A stretch of DNA of 64,000 nucleotides, taken from the NCBI GenBank assembly GCA_018242425.1, contig JAFEBX010000020.1:62001-126000 (forward strand), read 5' to 3'. Positions 46,733 through 54,537 of the stretch are shown piece after piece. A program made the translations under genes and the position numbers. The notes beneath the pieces were generated by a model that was given only the letters and a program-made list of their open reading frames with translations, was not told the DNA's origin and searched no databases. This stretch comes from Pseudomonadota bacterium. Its GTDB lineage: Bacteria; Pseudomonadota; Gammaproteobacteria; Xanthomonadales; Xanthomonadaceae. Position 1 is the stretch's first letter. Each line of letters opens with the position of its first letter.

Positions 46733-47221
46733 ATGACCAGCCAGCGTCCGTACCTGTTGCGGGCGATCTACGAATGGATCGTCGACAACGGAATGACGCC
46801 GCACGTGCTGGTGGATGCCGGGCGCCCGGGCGTGAGCGTTCCGCCGAGTACGATCCGTGACGGACAAGTGGTGCTGAACATCGCCGAGCGCGCGGTGGGG
46901 CAGCTGCGCATGGACAACGACCTGATCGCCTTCAACGCACGCTTCGGGGGCGTCAGCCACGCCGTGTTCGTGCCGATCGATGCGGTGCTGGCGATCTACG
47001 CGCGCGAAACCGGGATGGGCATGGCCTTGCCGCCGGATGCGGAAGTCGCGGGCGCTGGCGGCGAAGACAGCGATGGTGATCAGCAGGAGTCGTCCGCGCC
47101 AGTGGTTTCGCCGTTGCGCGGCGTGCCGAGCGAAGCATCGCCCGATGACGGCGATGGCGACGATGAACCTTCACCGACACCGCCGCCGAAGCGCGGCGCG
47201 CATTTGAAGGTCGTGAAGTAA
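46733..47221 (+). CDS. sspB: ClpXP protease specificity-enhancing factor SspB
   Basis: 162 residues: a folded N-terminal domain (RPYLLRAIYEWIVDNGMTPH, IAERAVGQLRMDNDLIAFNARFGG region) that binds ssrA tags, an acidic Pro/Ser/Asp-rich linker, and the C-terminal ClpX-binding tail HLKVVK. It tethers ssrA-tagged proteins to ClpXP. The ATG at 46733 gives the usual family start; a GTG at 46709 overlapping the sspA stop is possible. Confidence 0.93.
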   Translation: MTSQRPYLLRAIYEWIVDNGMTPHVLVDAGRPGVSVPPSTIRDGQVVLNIAERAVGQLRMDNDLIAFNARFGGVSHAVFVPIDAVLAIYARETGMGMALPPDAEVAGAGGEDSDGDQQESSAPVVSPLRGVPSEASPDDGDGDDEPSPTPPPKRGAHLKVVK

Positions 47222-47241
47222 GGCGCGCAAGGCGCGCGCCG

Positions 47242-47595
47242 TCAGTGCGCCGTTGAACCGAAGTCCGCGTAAGCGACAGGCTCGGGTTTGACCGGTCCGG
47301 CGAATTCGATCAATCGAGTGCCGAGCAACACCAGTTGCCCGGCATGGCGGTCGTTGCCATCGCTGGAATATTCGAAGCGGAATCGGCGTTCGAGTTTCAA
47401 CCAGCCATCGCGGGGATCGCGACGCAGGCGGATGCCGGCGCTTTGCACGCTCTCATCCAGCCATTGCACCTGCGCGGCATTGCAGGCATTGCGGCCGAGT
47501 TCGCGGGCGCGGTCATAGGCGCCACGCGCGGATTGCCACCAGCCGAAGCCGATGCCGAACACGATCAGGACGATGAGTGGCGCGGCGTCGCTCAT
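47242..47595 (-). CDS. DUF3301 family membrane-anchored protein
   Basis: 117 residues with one N-terminal membrane helix (LIVLIVFGIGFGWWQ) and a conserved soluble part: ARELGRNACNAAQVQWLDESV, WLKLERRFRFEYSSDG and GQLVLLGTRLIEF. DUF3301 proteins have no established function. It overlaps the upstream DUF2272 gene by 4 bases (ATGA). Confidence 0.8.
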   Translation of the reverse strand: MSDAAPLIVLIVFGIGFGWWQSARGAYDRARELGRNACNAAQVQWLDESVQSAGIRLRRDPRDGWLKLERRFRFEYSSDGNDRHAGQLVLLGTRLIEFAGPVKPEPVAYADFGSTAH

Positions 47596-48629
47596 GGATC
47601 ACGCAGGCGCAACAGCGCCGCCCAGTTCTGGCGATTGAAACCGCAGGCCGATTCGTTGTCGGGCGAGCAGCCGGCTTCGATGTCGCCTTCCTCGCCCTGT
47701 GCCGTCAGGTTCACAGGGCGCGGCAGCACCAGCAGGTTCTGCGCGTCGAGTTGCAACTTGCGCAAGGTCACCGCGTTCTCGACGTTGCCGCCGATGGCCT
47801 CGATGAAATGCCCGTTGAAGTCGGTGCGTACCACCACGTCGCAATGCGCAGCCTGGTTGAGCGACGGGTTGGCGGCGAACGCGGCGCGCAGGCCGTCGTA
47901 GCCGATGATCGTGCGTGACAGTCGCACGTAGCACAGCAGGTCACCGATCTGCGGGCGCGAAATGCCGGGATTGATCGCGTAATACGGTCCGCGATTGGCG
48001 AAGGCGTCGCGGATGTAGTCGATGTGGCGCGGCGAGACGTGGAAACCGGGGATCTGCGCCTTGGTCATCACGTAGGAAATGAAGGCCGCCGACCAGGGCG
48101 TGTCGATGATGAAGCCGCGGCAGTCGGAACGGATGCCTGCGGTGACCATGCCGAAGGCCGCTTCGCAGGCGCTGGCGCCGGGGCGTCCGCCATCCACCAT
48201 TTCGCCGAGGGTATTGCCGTCGCGCCAGTATTCCGCGACCTTCTGCCAGGCTTCGCTGCCGTCGTTGAGGCGCGAACGCTCGGCCTCGGTGACGGCCAGG
48301 GTGCGCAGTCCGCCATCGATCGCGATGAAGGGCGAATACCAGTTGCGGTTCTCGCGACGGGCGACTTCGAGGATGCGCTGCGATGGGGTTCCGGTCGGCA
48401 CGTAGGCGCGCGGGGTGGGCGCCGGCGTTGGAATCGTCGACTGTGGTTGTTGCTGCGTTTGCGTCGCAGTCGGCGGTACCGACGGCTGCGATTGGGCAGG
48501 CTGCTGCGGCTGCGCAACCTGTGGCGTGGCTGGCATTGGGGTGATCTGCGATTGCGCCGATGCCGTCGAGGCCAGGCAGGCCAGCAGCAGGGAGGAGAGC
48601 GCGAGGGAGATCCGGTTGGTCATGGTCAT
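47592..48629 (-). CDS. DUF2272 domain protein, exported
   Basis: 345 residues: signal peptide (ISLALSSLLLACLASTASA), a Pro/Gln/Thr-rich linker (about 27-75), then a DUF2272 domain with IIDTPWSAAFISYVM, GFHVSPRHIDYI, GDLLCYVR and HCDVVVRTDFNGHFIEAIGGN. The Trp-Ser/Cys...His...Glu layout looks like a papain-like (amidase) fold, so a wall-related hydrolase is possible but unproven. Last but one gene of the Trm112-nadC group. Confidence 0.75.
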   Translation of the reverse strand: MTMTNRISLALSSLLLACLASTASAQSQITPMPATPQVAQPQQPAQSQPSVPPTATQTQQQPQSTIPTPAPTPRAYVPTGTPSQRILEVARRENRNWYSPFIAIDGGLRTLAVTEAERSRLNDGSEAWQKVAEYWRDGNTLGEMVDGGRPGASACEAAFGMVTAGIRSDCRGFIIDTPWSAAFISYVMTKAQIPGFHVSPRHIDYIRDAFANRGPYYAINPGISRPQIGDLLCYVRLSRTIIGYDGLRAAFAANPSLNQAAHCDVVVRTDFNGHFIEAIGGNVENAVTLRKLQLDAQNLLVLPRPVNLTAQGEEGDIEAGCSPDNESACGFNRQNWAALLRLRDP

Positions 48630-48660
48630 GATCCTTGGTTGGGTCCCCGTGGTTGGAAAA

Positions 48661-49545
48661 TCAAGCGAGCTGCGCAGGTACTGGCCCCAGTTTCATCGAC
48701 AGGTCGATGGCGTGCACATGCTTGGTGAGTGCCCCGATCGAAATGCAGTCGACGCCGTCTTCGGCGATCGCGCGCAAGGAGGCGAGATCGACGCTGCCCG
48801 ATACTTCCAGCGGGATCTTGCCGCCGAATTCGTCGTGGGCGATGCGGACCGCCTCGCGCCGCGTCGCTGCATCGAAATCGTCGATGAGGATGCGGGTGCA
48901 ATCGGTGGCCAGTGCTTCGCGCAATTGCGCGATCGTCTCGACTTCGATCACCAACGGCAGTTGCGGGAATCGCGCATGCGCGAGCTTCGCCGCCGCAGCG
49001 ATGGAGCCGGCCGCGCGGATGTGGTTTTCCTTCAGCATCACCGTGTCGTACAGGCCGATGCGATGGTTGTGGCCGCCGCCCATCCGCACCGCGTATTTCT
49101 GGGCGATGCGCAAGCCGGGCAGGGTCTTGCGGGTATCGAGGATCTGCGCGCGCGTGCCGGCGACGGCCTCGACGTGGCGTGCGGTGGTCGTGGCGGTGCC
49201 CGACAGCGTCTGCAGGAAGTTGAGCGCGGTGCGTTCCGCAGAGACCAGCGCGCGACTATGCCCGTGCAGGATCGCCAGCACGGTGCCGGCCTTGACGCGC
49301 GCGCCTTCCTCGATGCGCCAATCGATGCGGACGTCGGGGTCAAGCGCGCGATGGCAGGCATCGAACCACGGTCGCCCGGCGATCACCGCGTCTTCCTTGC
49401 ACAGCAGGTAGGCGTTGTCGGCGCTGTCGGACAGCAGGCTGGCGGTGGCGTCGCCGCTGCCGATGTCTTCCGCCAGGGCGGCACGCACGTTTTCCGCGAC
49501 CACCGCCGGATCGGGTGGCTGCACGCCCGGTGCGGCGAAACTCAT
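48661..49545 (-). CDS. nadC: Nicotinate-nucleotide diphosphorylase (carboxylating)
   Basis: 294 residues with the quinolinate phosphoribosyltransferase signature: TRKTLPGLRIAQKYAVRMGG, HNHRIGLYDTVMLKENHI and VEVSGSVDLASLRAIAE-type ending. It makes nicotinate mononucleotide from quinolinate and PRPP in NAD synthesis. Overlaps the Trm112-like gene by 4 bases. Confidence 0.95.
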   Translation of the reverse strand: MSFAAPGVQPPDPAVVAENVRAALAEDIGSGDATASLLSDSADNAYLLCKEDAVIAGRPWFDACHRALDPDVRIDWRIEEGARVKAGTVLAILHGHSRALVSAERTALNFLQTLSGTATTTARHVEAVAGTRAQILDTRKTLPGLRIAQKYAVRMGGGHNHRIGLYDTVMLKENHIRAAGSIAAAAKLAHARFPQLPLVIEVETIAQLREALATDCTRILIDDFDAATRREAVRIAHDEFGGKIPLEVSGSVDLASLRAIAEDGVDCISIGALTKHVHAIDLSMKLGPVPAQLA

Positions 49546-49808
49546 CCCTGTGCCAGCCCGGCCAGCGATCCGGCGTCCAGCGACTCGTCGGGCAGCAGCA
49601 CCGGGATGCCGTCGTCGACGCGATAGATGCGCTTGCCGTCGCGGGTTACCAGCGCCTCGCGCAGGACATCGGTCTGGCGATGTCCGCCGAATTGCACGCC
49701 GGACTGGCCGATCGCCGAGTTGAGTGCCTTCAGGCGCTCGCCATCGAGCTGGGCCAGCGGCTGGCGGGTGACCGGGCAGACCAGGATGTCCAGCAACTTC
49801 TTGTCCAT
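49542..49808 (-). CDS. Trm112 family protein
   Basis: 88 residues: LLDILVCPVTRQPLAQL at the start and YRVDDGIPVLLPDE near the end, the two halves of the Trm112/YcaR zinc-ribbon-like fold; only one of the usual cysteines (Cys11) is seen, so zinc binding is doubtful. Eukaryotic Trm112 activates methyltransferases; the bacterial role is unclear. First gene of the minus-strand group with nadC. Confidence 0.85.
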   Translation of the reverse strand: MDKKLLDILVCPVTRQPLAQLDGERLKALNSAIGQSGVQFGGHRQTDVLREALVTRDGKRIYRVDDGIPVLLPDESLDAGSLAGLAQG

Positions 49809-49843
49809 GCGGCGGAAATGACGGATTGCGAGGTGGGAACCGA

Positions 49844-49849
49844 TAGAAT
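49844..49849 (+). promoter_or_regulatory. Probable -10 box of purE
   Basis: TAGAAT 24 bases before the purE ATG, in the divergent gap with the Trm112 gene. The -35 box is unclear. Confidence 0.45.
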
Positions 49850-49873
49850 ACGTCTTTAATCGTGGAGACGGCG

Positions 49874-50380
49874 ATGAGCGGCGATCACCCGGCCCCCCTG
49901 GTGGGCATCGTGATGGGTTCGCGATCCGACTGGGAAACCATGCTGCATGCAGCCGAGAAGCTGCAGGCGCTGGGCATTCCGCACGAGGTGAAAGTGGTTT
50001 CGGCGCATCGCACGCCCGACGTGCTGTTCGCTTATGCCGAAGCCGCCGCGTCCCGCGGCCTGCGCGCGATCATCGCCGGTGCCGGCGGCGCCGCGCACCT
50101 GCCGGGCATGCTGGCATCGAAAACCGCACTGCCGGTACTCGGCGTGCCGGTGCAGTCGAAGGCGTTGAACGGCCTCGATTCGCTGCTGTCGATCGTGCAG
50201 ATGCCGGCGGGCATTCCGGTCGCGACCTTCGCCATCGGCCATGCCGGCGCCGCCAATGCCGCGCTGTTCGCAGCGGCGATGCTGGCGACCACCGATCCCG
50301 GCATCGCCAAATCGCTTGCTGCGTTCCGCCAGAAGCAGACCGACGACGTCAAGGCGGCGGACGATCCGCGCATCGCATGA
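49874..50380 (+). CDS. purE: N5-carboxyaminoimidazole ribonucleotide mutase
   Basis: 168 residues, class I Pur[35 protein letters not shown] and [12 protein letters not shown]. It converts N5-CAIR to CAIR in purine synthesis. GGAG 6 bases before the ATG at 49874 fixes the start over the GTG at 49862. purK follows after 13 bases. Confidence 0.95.
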   Translation: MSGDHPAPLVGIVMGSRSDWETMLHAAEKLQALGIPHEVKVVSAHRTPDVLFAYAEAAASRGLRAIIAGAGGAAHLPGMLASKTALPVLGVPVQSKALNGLDSLLSIVQMPAGIPVATFAIGHAGAANAALFAAAMLATTDPGIAKSLAAFRQKQTDDVKAADDPRIA

Positions 50381-50393
50381 CCACGACGCAGTC

Positions 50394-51542
50394 ATGACAA
50401 GCATCGGCATTCTTGGTGGCGGCCAATTGGCGCGCATGATGGCCTTGGCCGGCGCGCCACTTGGCCTGCGTTTCCTCGTGCTCGACAGCGTGGCCGACGC
50501 CTGCGCCGGGCAGTTCGCGCCGATGGTGGTGGGCGATTACACCGATGAGGCCGCGCTGGCCGAATTCGCCTCGCGCATCGACATCGCCACCTTCGATTTC
50601 GAGAACGTGCCGGCGCAGTCCGCGCAATGGCTGACCGATCGCGTGCCGGTATTCCCGAATCCGCGTGCACTGGGTTTGACGCAGGATCGTCTCGCCGAGA
50701 AAACCCTGTTCCGCGAACTCGGCATCCCCGTGCCCGATTTCATGGACGTGCCCGATCGCGCCGGACTGGAAGCGGCGGTCAAGGCGATCGGCGCGCCGTG
50801 CATCCTCAAGACGCGTCGCCTCGGCTACGACGGCAAGGGGCAGTTCCGCTTGCGCGATGACCGCGTGGAAACGCTCGATGCCGCGTGGGAAGCGCTGGGT
50901 GCGCAGGCGAGCCGCACCGGCCTGATCCTCGAAGCCTTCGTGCCGTTCGAAGCGGAAGCATCGGTGGTTGGCGTGCGCGCCCGCGATGGCGAATTCCGCA
51001 CCTGGCCACTGACCCGCAACTGGCATGTCGATGGCGTGCTGTCGGCCAGCCTGGCGCCGGCGGGGTTTCCGGCAGCACTGGAAGCACAGGCGACTGCGCA
51101 TGCGCGCGCACTCGCGGAGTCGCTCGATTACGTCGGGGTGTTCGCGCTGGAATTGTTCGTGCGCGATGGCAAGCTGATGGCCAACGAGATCGCGCCGCGC
51201 GTGCACAACTCCGGTCACTGGACCATCGAGGGCGCCGAAACCTCGCAGTTCCAGAACCACTTGCGCGCGGTGCTCGGCTTGCCACTCGGCAGCACCCGCA
51301 TGGTTGGCCACGCCTGCATGCTCAACTGGATCGGCACCATGCCCGACGCGAATCCCGTGCTGGTGGAAGCCGGAGGTCACTGGCACGACTACGGCAAGGA
51401 AGCACGGGCCGGGCGCAAGGTTGGCCACGCGACGTTACGCGATGATTCCGCGCAGGCGTTGGCAGGTGCGTTGCAGCGTGTCGGTACGGCGTTGGGGCGC
51501 GAGGCTCAGGTTGCGCCGGTGATCGGGGCGTTGCGCGGGTAA
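50394..51542 (+). CDS. purK: N5-carboxyaminoimidazole ribonucleotide synthase
   Basis: 382 residues, ATP-grasp enzyme: GILGGGQLARMMALAG, FDFENVPA, ILKTRRLGYDGKGQ and ANEIAPRVHNSGHWTIEGA. It makes N5-CAIR from AIR, bicarbonate and ATP and feeds PurE. Operon purE-purK. Converges with the small membrane-protein gene. Confidence 0.95.
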   Translation: MTSIGILGGGQLARMMALAGAPLGLRFLVLDSVADACAGQFAPMVVGDYTDEAALAEFASRIDIATFDFENVPAQSAQWLTDRVPVFPNPRALGLTQDRLAEKTLFRELGIPVPDFMDVPDRAGLEAAVKAIGAPCILKTRRLGYDGKGQFRLRDDRVETLDAAWEALGAQASRTGLILEAFVPFEAEASVVGVRARDGEFRTWPLTRNWHVDGVLSASLAPAGFPAALEAQATAHARALAESLDYVGVFALELFVRDGKLMANEIAPRVHNSGHWTIEGAETSQFQNHLRAVLGLPLGSTRMVGHACMLNWIGTMPDANPVLVEAGGHWHDYGKEARAGRKVGHATLRDDSAQALAGALQRVGTALGREAQVAPVIGALRG

Positions 51543-51551
51543 CGCTTCAGT

Positions 51552-52055
51552 TCAGGCTGCCGGCGGATGTTCGCCGAGTTCGCGCATGCGCAAGATCAAT
51601 CCGGTGTTGTAGACCAGCGTGTAGCTGATCAGTACCGCGGCGATCGCCATCGTCAGCACGCTTGGCTGCTGCTGCGCGCCGGAGAATCCGCCGCCTTGCG
51701 TGTACCGCCAGACCAGTCGCCCAACCAGTGCGAGCGTCAGCAGTCCGCCGATCCACGGATTCGGGATATAGGTGCGGACGCCGTTGCGCCATTCGGCGTG
51801 GGTGTGGCGCAGGCCGAACCATCCCAATGCGATGCCGGCAGCCAGTCCGCCCGCCATCGGCAACGCCGCGTGCGGCACGAAGACCGCGGCGAGCGCCAGC
51901 ATCACCGTCACCAATGAAACCAGGGCGAGGCGGAAATACACCCGCCCCGGTCTCCACGCCTGCGGTCCGAAGTTGCCACGTACCCGCCGGTAGAACACCC
52001 ACGCGATCAGCAGTGGGGTGGCGTAGGGCAGCAGCTGGTTCGGCGCGAGCGTCAC
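51552..52055 (-). CDS. Polytopic membrane protein of unknown function
   Basis: 167 residues with about five hydrophobic helices (LLPYATPLLIAWVFYRRVRG, LALVSLVTVMLALAAVF, LAAGIALGWFGL, IGGLLTLALVGRLVW, TMAIAAVLISYTLVYNTGLI) and a HTHAEWRNG loop. It resembles CcdC/DUF1453-type proteins in size and layout but I cannot assign it. The GTG start at 52055 is 4 bases after the sodB stop, so it is probably co-transcribed with sodB. Confidence 0.65.
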   Translation of the reverse strand: MTLAPNQLLPYATPLLIAWVFYRRVRGNFGPQAWRPGRVYFRLALVSLVTVMLALAAVFVPHAALPMAGGLAAGIALGWFGLRHTHAEWRNGVRTYIPNPWIGGLLTLALVGRLVWRYTQGGGFSGAQQQPSVLTMAIAAVLISYTLVYNTGLILRMRELGEHPPAA

Positions 52056-52059
52056 GCGC

Positions 52060-52638
52060 TTACTTCATGTTGCCGGCGATGAAATCCCAGTTCACCAGGT
52101 TCCAGAAGTTCTCCATGTACTTCGCGCGCAGGTTGCGATAGTCGATGTAATAGGCGTGTTCCCACACGTCGCAGGTCATCAGCGGGGTGTCGTCGCCGGT
52201 CAGCGGGGTAGCGGCGTTCGAGGTGCTGACCAGGGCCAGCGAACCATCCTTGCGCTGCACCAACCAAGCCCAGCCGGAACCAAAGGTCTTGATCGCGGTG
52301 TCGGTGAACTGCTGCTTGAAGGTGGCGAAATCGCCGAAGGCCTTGTTGATGCCGTCGGCCAGCTTGCCGGTCGGCTCGCCGCCGCCATTCGGCTTCATGC
52401 AGTTCCAGTAGAAGGTGTGGTTCCACACCTGCGCGGCGTTGTTGAACATGCCGCCCTGCGACTTCCTGACGATCTCGACCAGGTCCATCTTCTCGAACTC
52501 GGTGCCGGCGATCAGGCCATTGAGATTGTCGACGTAGGCCTTGTGGTGCTTGCCGTAGTGGTAGTCGATGGTTTCGCCGGAAATATGCGGTTCCAGCGCG
52601 GTGCGATCGTAGGGGAGGGCGGGCAATTCGATGGCCAT
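52060..52638 (-). CDS. sodB: Superoxide dismutase, iron type
   Basis: 192 residues with metal ligands His27, His in NHTFYWN, and [11 protein letters not shown]; the [12 protein letters not shown] segment with its glutamine is the Fe-enzyme pattern. No signal peptide, so cytoplasmic. The start at 52638 is 21 bases from the shared palindromic promoter region with grxD. Confidence 0.95.
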   Translation of the reverse strand: MAIELPALPYDRTALEPHISGETIDYHYGKHHKAYVDNLNGLIAGTEFEKMDLVEIVRKSQGGMFNNAAQVWNHTFYWNCMKPNGGGEPTGKLADGINKAFGDFATFKQQFTDTAIKTFGSGWAWLVQRKDGSLALVSTSNAATPLTGDDTPLMTCDVWEHAYYIDYRNLRAKYMENFWNLVNWDFIAGNMK

Positions 52639-52659
52639 GGGGAAACCTCGGGCAAGCGG

Positions 52660-52675
52660 TAGAATGTGCATTCTA
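52660..52675. promoter_or_regulatory. Palindromic shared -10 region of sodB and grxD
   Basis: TAGAATGTGCATTCTA reads TAGAAT on both strands: 52660-52665 for grxD (plus) and 52675-52670 for sodB (minus). Half-sites TAGAATG/CATTCTA are exact with a 2-base centre. Polymerases at the two promoters would exclude each other. A regulator site cannot be ruled out. Confidence 0.55.
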
Positions 52676-52676
52676 G

Positions 52677-52698
52677 CGGACCGACCGTAAGCGGTCCG
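52677..52698. promoter_or_regulatory. Inverted repeat in the grxD leader
   Basis: CGGACCG (52677-52683) and CGGTCCG (52692-52698) are exact complements with an 8-base spacer. It lies in the grxD 5-prime UTR and in the upstream (-35) zone of the sodB promoter, so it could be an operator for sodB or a leader hairpin for grxD. Confidence 0.45.
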
Positions 52699-52720
52699 TA
52701 CATGTATCCCGGAGATCGTC

Positions 52721-53041
52721 ATGTCCGTCATGGACCGCATCAAGGCCGATGTCGAAGGCCACCCCATCGTCCTCTTCATGAAGGGAACGCCGCAGTTCCC
52801 GATGTGCGGCTTTTCCAGTCGCGCGGTGCAGGCACTCAAGGGCGCCGGCGCCGGCGAATTGTTCACCGTCAACGTGCTGGAAGATCCCGAAGTGCGCGCC
52901 AACCTGCCGCGCTATTCCAACTGGCCGACCTTCCCGCAGCTCTTCATCAACGGCGAACTGATCGGCGGTTGCGACATCGTCAGCGAACTGTACGAGTCGG
53001 GTGAACTGGCCCGGATCGTCAGCGAAGCCGGCAAGGCGTGA
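52721..53041 (+). CDS. grxD: Monothiol glutaredoxin Grx4
   Basis: 106 residues with the CGFS active site (Cys29), [20 protein letters not shown] and the lysine KGT (21-23) of CGFS glutaredoxins, which hold and deliver [2Fe-2S] clusters with glutathione. GGAG precedes the ATG. It overlaps the SDR gene by 4 bases. Confidence 0.96.
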   Translation: MSVMDRIKADVEGHPIVLFMKGTPQFPMCGFSSRAVQALKGAGAGELFTVNVLEDPEVRANLPRYSNWPTFPQLFINGELIGGCDIVSELYESGELARIVSEAGKA

Positions 53042-53769
53042 GCGACGCGCGTCGCCTGCTCCAAGACAGGGTAGTCCTCGTGACGGGCGCCACCGGTGGC
53101 CTCGGCCGCGAGGCGGCCTTGGCCTGTGCGCGCGAAGGCGCGACGGTGGTGATCCTCGGCCGCAAGCTGGCGAAACTGCATCGCGTCCACGACGCGATCG
53201 CGGCGGAAGGCGGTGACGTCGCCATCTATCCGATGGATCTCGAAGGCGCCAGTCCCGACGATCATCTCGAACTGGCGGAAAAACTCGACGGCGAATTCGG
53301 CCGCCTCGACGGCCTGCTGCATTGCGCCGCGCACTTCAGCGCATTGACGCCGTTCCCGCACAGCGATCCCGCAGACATCGCCCGCGCACTGCACGTCAAC
53401 GCGACCGCGCCGGCGTGGCTGACCATGGCCTGCCTGCCGGTGATGCAGAAATCGCAGGACGCGGCCGTGGTGTTCGTGGTCGATGCGCCCGAACGATGCG
53501 AACGCCCGTTCTGGGGCGGATACGGCATGGCGAACCAGGCGCGTCGCGTGCTGGTGCCGATGCTGGCCGGCGAGTTCGTGCCGGAGTCGCCGATTCGCAT
53601 CCATGGCCTGCAACCCGGGCCGATGAAGACCGAATTGCGCGGGCGCGCCTGGATGGAGGATTTCGATCCGTTCGTCCGCCCGCCGTCGGCCTATGCGCCG
53701 GCCTGCGTCGAACTGCTATCGTCCGCGGGACGTCCGTTCACCGGTCAGATCCGGGTCGTGCAGGCATGA
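53038..53769 (+). CDS. Short-chain dehydrogenase-like protein with altered catalytic residues
   Basis: 243 residues with the NAD(P)-binding TGATGGLG (16-23) and overall SDR (YciK-like) fold. The catalytic YxxxK is Tyr162-GMA-Asn166, so the lysine is replaced, and the serine expected about 13 residues earlier is not seen (FVVDAPERC). It may bind cofactor without acting as an oxidoreductase. GTG start inside the grxD stop (GTGA); MarC follows with ATGA overlap. Confidence 0.8.
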   Translation: MSDARRLLQDRVVLVTGATGGLGREAALACAREGATVVILGRKLAKLHRVHDAIAAEGGDVAIYPMDLEGASPDDHLELAEKLDGEFGRLDGLLHCAAHFSALTPFPHSDPADIARALHVNATAPAWLTMACLPVMQKSQDAAVVFVVDAPERCERPFWGGYGMANQARRVLVPMLAGEFVPESPIRIHGLQPGPMKTELRGRAWMEDFDPFVRPPSAYAPACVELLSSAGRPFTGQIRVVQA

Positions 53770-54365
53770 CGCTCGCTTCCGCGGCATTGATGCTGTTCCT
53801 GATCCTCGACCCGCTGGGCAACGTCCCGGTGGTGCTGGGTCTGCTGCGGCCCTTGCCCCGGGAGCGCCGGCAGATCGTCCTGGTCCGGGAAATGCTGATC
53901 GCGCTCGGCGTGCTGATGGTCTTCCTGTGGATCGGCCCGTCGGTGCTGCGGCTGATGCACCTTGACCAGCAGGCGGTCTCGATCGCCGGCGGCATCATCC
54001 TGTTCCTGATCGGCATCCGCATGATCTTCCCGGTTCCGGAAGGAATCATGGGCGAGCTGCCGGGCGGCGAACCGTTCATTGTCCCGATCGCCGTGCCGAT
54101 GGTGGCCGGCCCCTCGGGGATGGCGGCGGTGATGCTCCTGGGCACCGAGGATCCCGCCCATCAGCTCCAGTGGAGCCTGGCCCTGCTGCTGGCCTGGGGC
54201 GGAACAGCGGTCATCCTGCTGTCATCTACCCTTCTTTATCGCCTGCTGGGCATGCGCGTGCTGACCGCCGTCGAGCGCCTGATGGGTATGCTGCTGGTGG
54301 CCATTTCCGTGCAAATGTGCCTTGACGGCATCCGTCAATACCTCGGGGCGGCAGCCGGCGGCTGA
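53766..54365 (+). CDS. MarC family membrane protein
   Basis: 199 residues with six hydrophobic helices; ILDPLGNVPVVLGLLR at the N-terminus and VPIAVPMVAGPSGMAAVML in the middle are the two pseudo-repeat signatures of MarC/YhgN proteins. Function of the family is unknown (it does not give multiple antibiotic resistance as once thought). Third gene in grxD-SDR-marC. Confidence 0.88.
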   Translation: MTLASAALMLFLILDPLGNVPVVLGLLRPLPRERRQIVLVREMLIALGVLMVFLWIGPSVLRLMHLDQQAVSIAGGIILFLIGIRMIFPVPEGIMGELPGGEPFIVPIAVPMVAGPSGMAAVMLLGTEDPAHQLQWSLALLLAWGGTAVILLSSTLLYRLLGMRVLTAVERLMGMLLVAISVQMCLDGIRQYLGAAAGG

Positions 54366-54398
54366 GTCTGTGCGGGCTGTCGGATATCCGGTAAGTCG

Positions 54399-54447
54399 TT
54401 GACATGGCACTGTCATGTCGCTCACCTAAGGTTTAACATGTCGTTAA
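54399..54447. promoter_or_regulatory. Promoter-like box and palindromes upstream of the TonB receptor
   Basis: TTGACA at 54399-54404 is a perfect -35 box but no good -10 follows at 16-18 bases. GACATG (54401-54406)/CATGTC (54414-54419) and TTAAC-ATGTC-GTTAA (54433-54447) are inverted repeats. They are candidate regulator sites for the receptor gene. Confidence 0.35.
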
Positions 54448-54537
54448 CCCTGCTGCTGCCCGGGGACAGTCCCCTGGATGCCTGCGGGATGTGGCGCGTC
54501 TACTCATTTCATGAATCGATTCCCAAGGGGGAACTGC

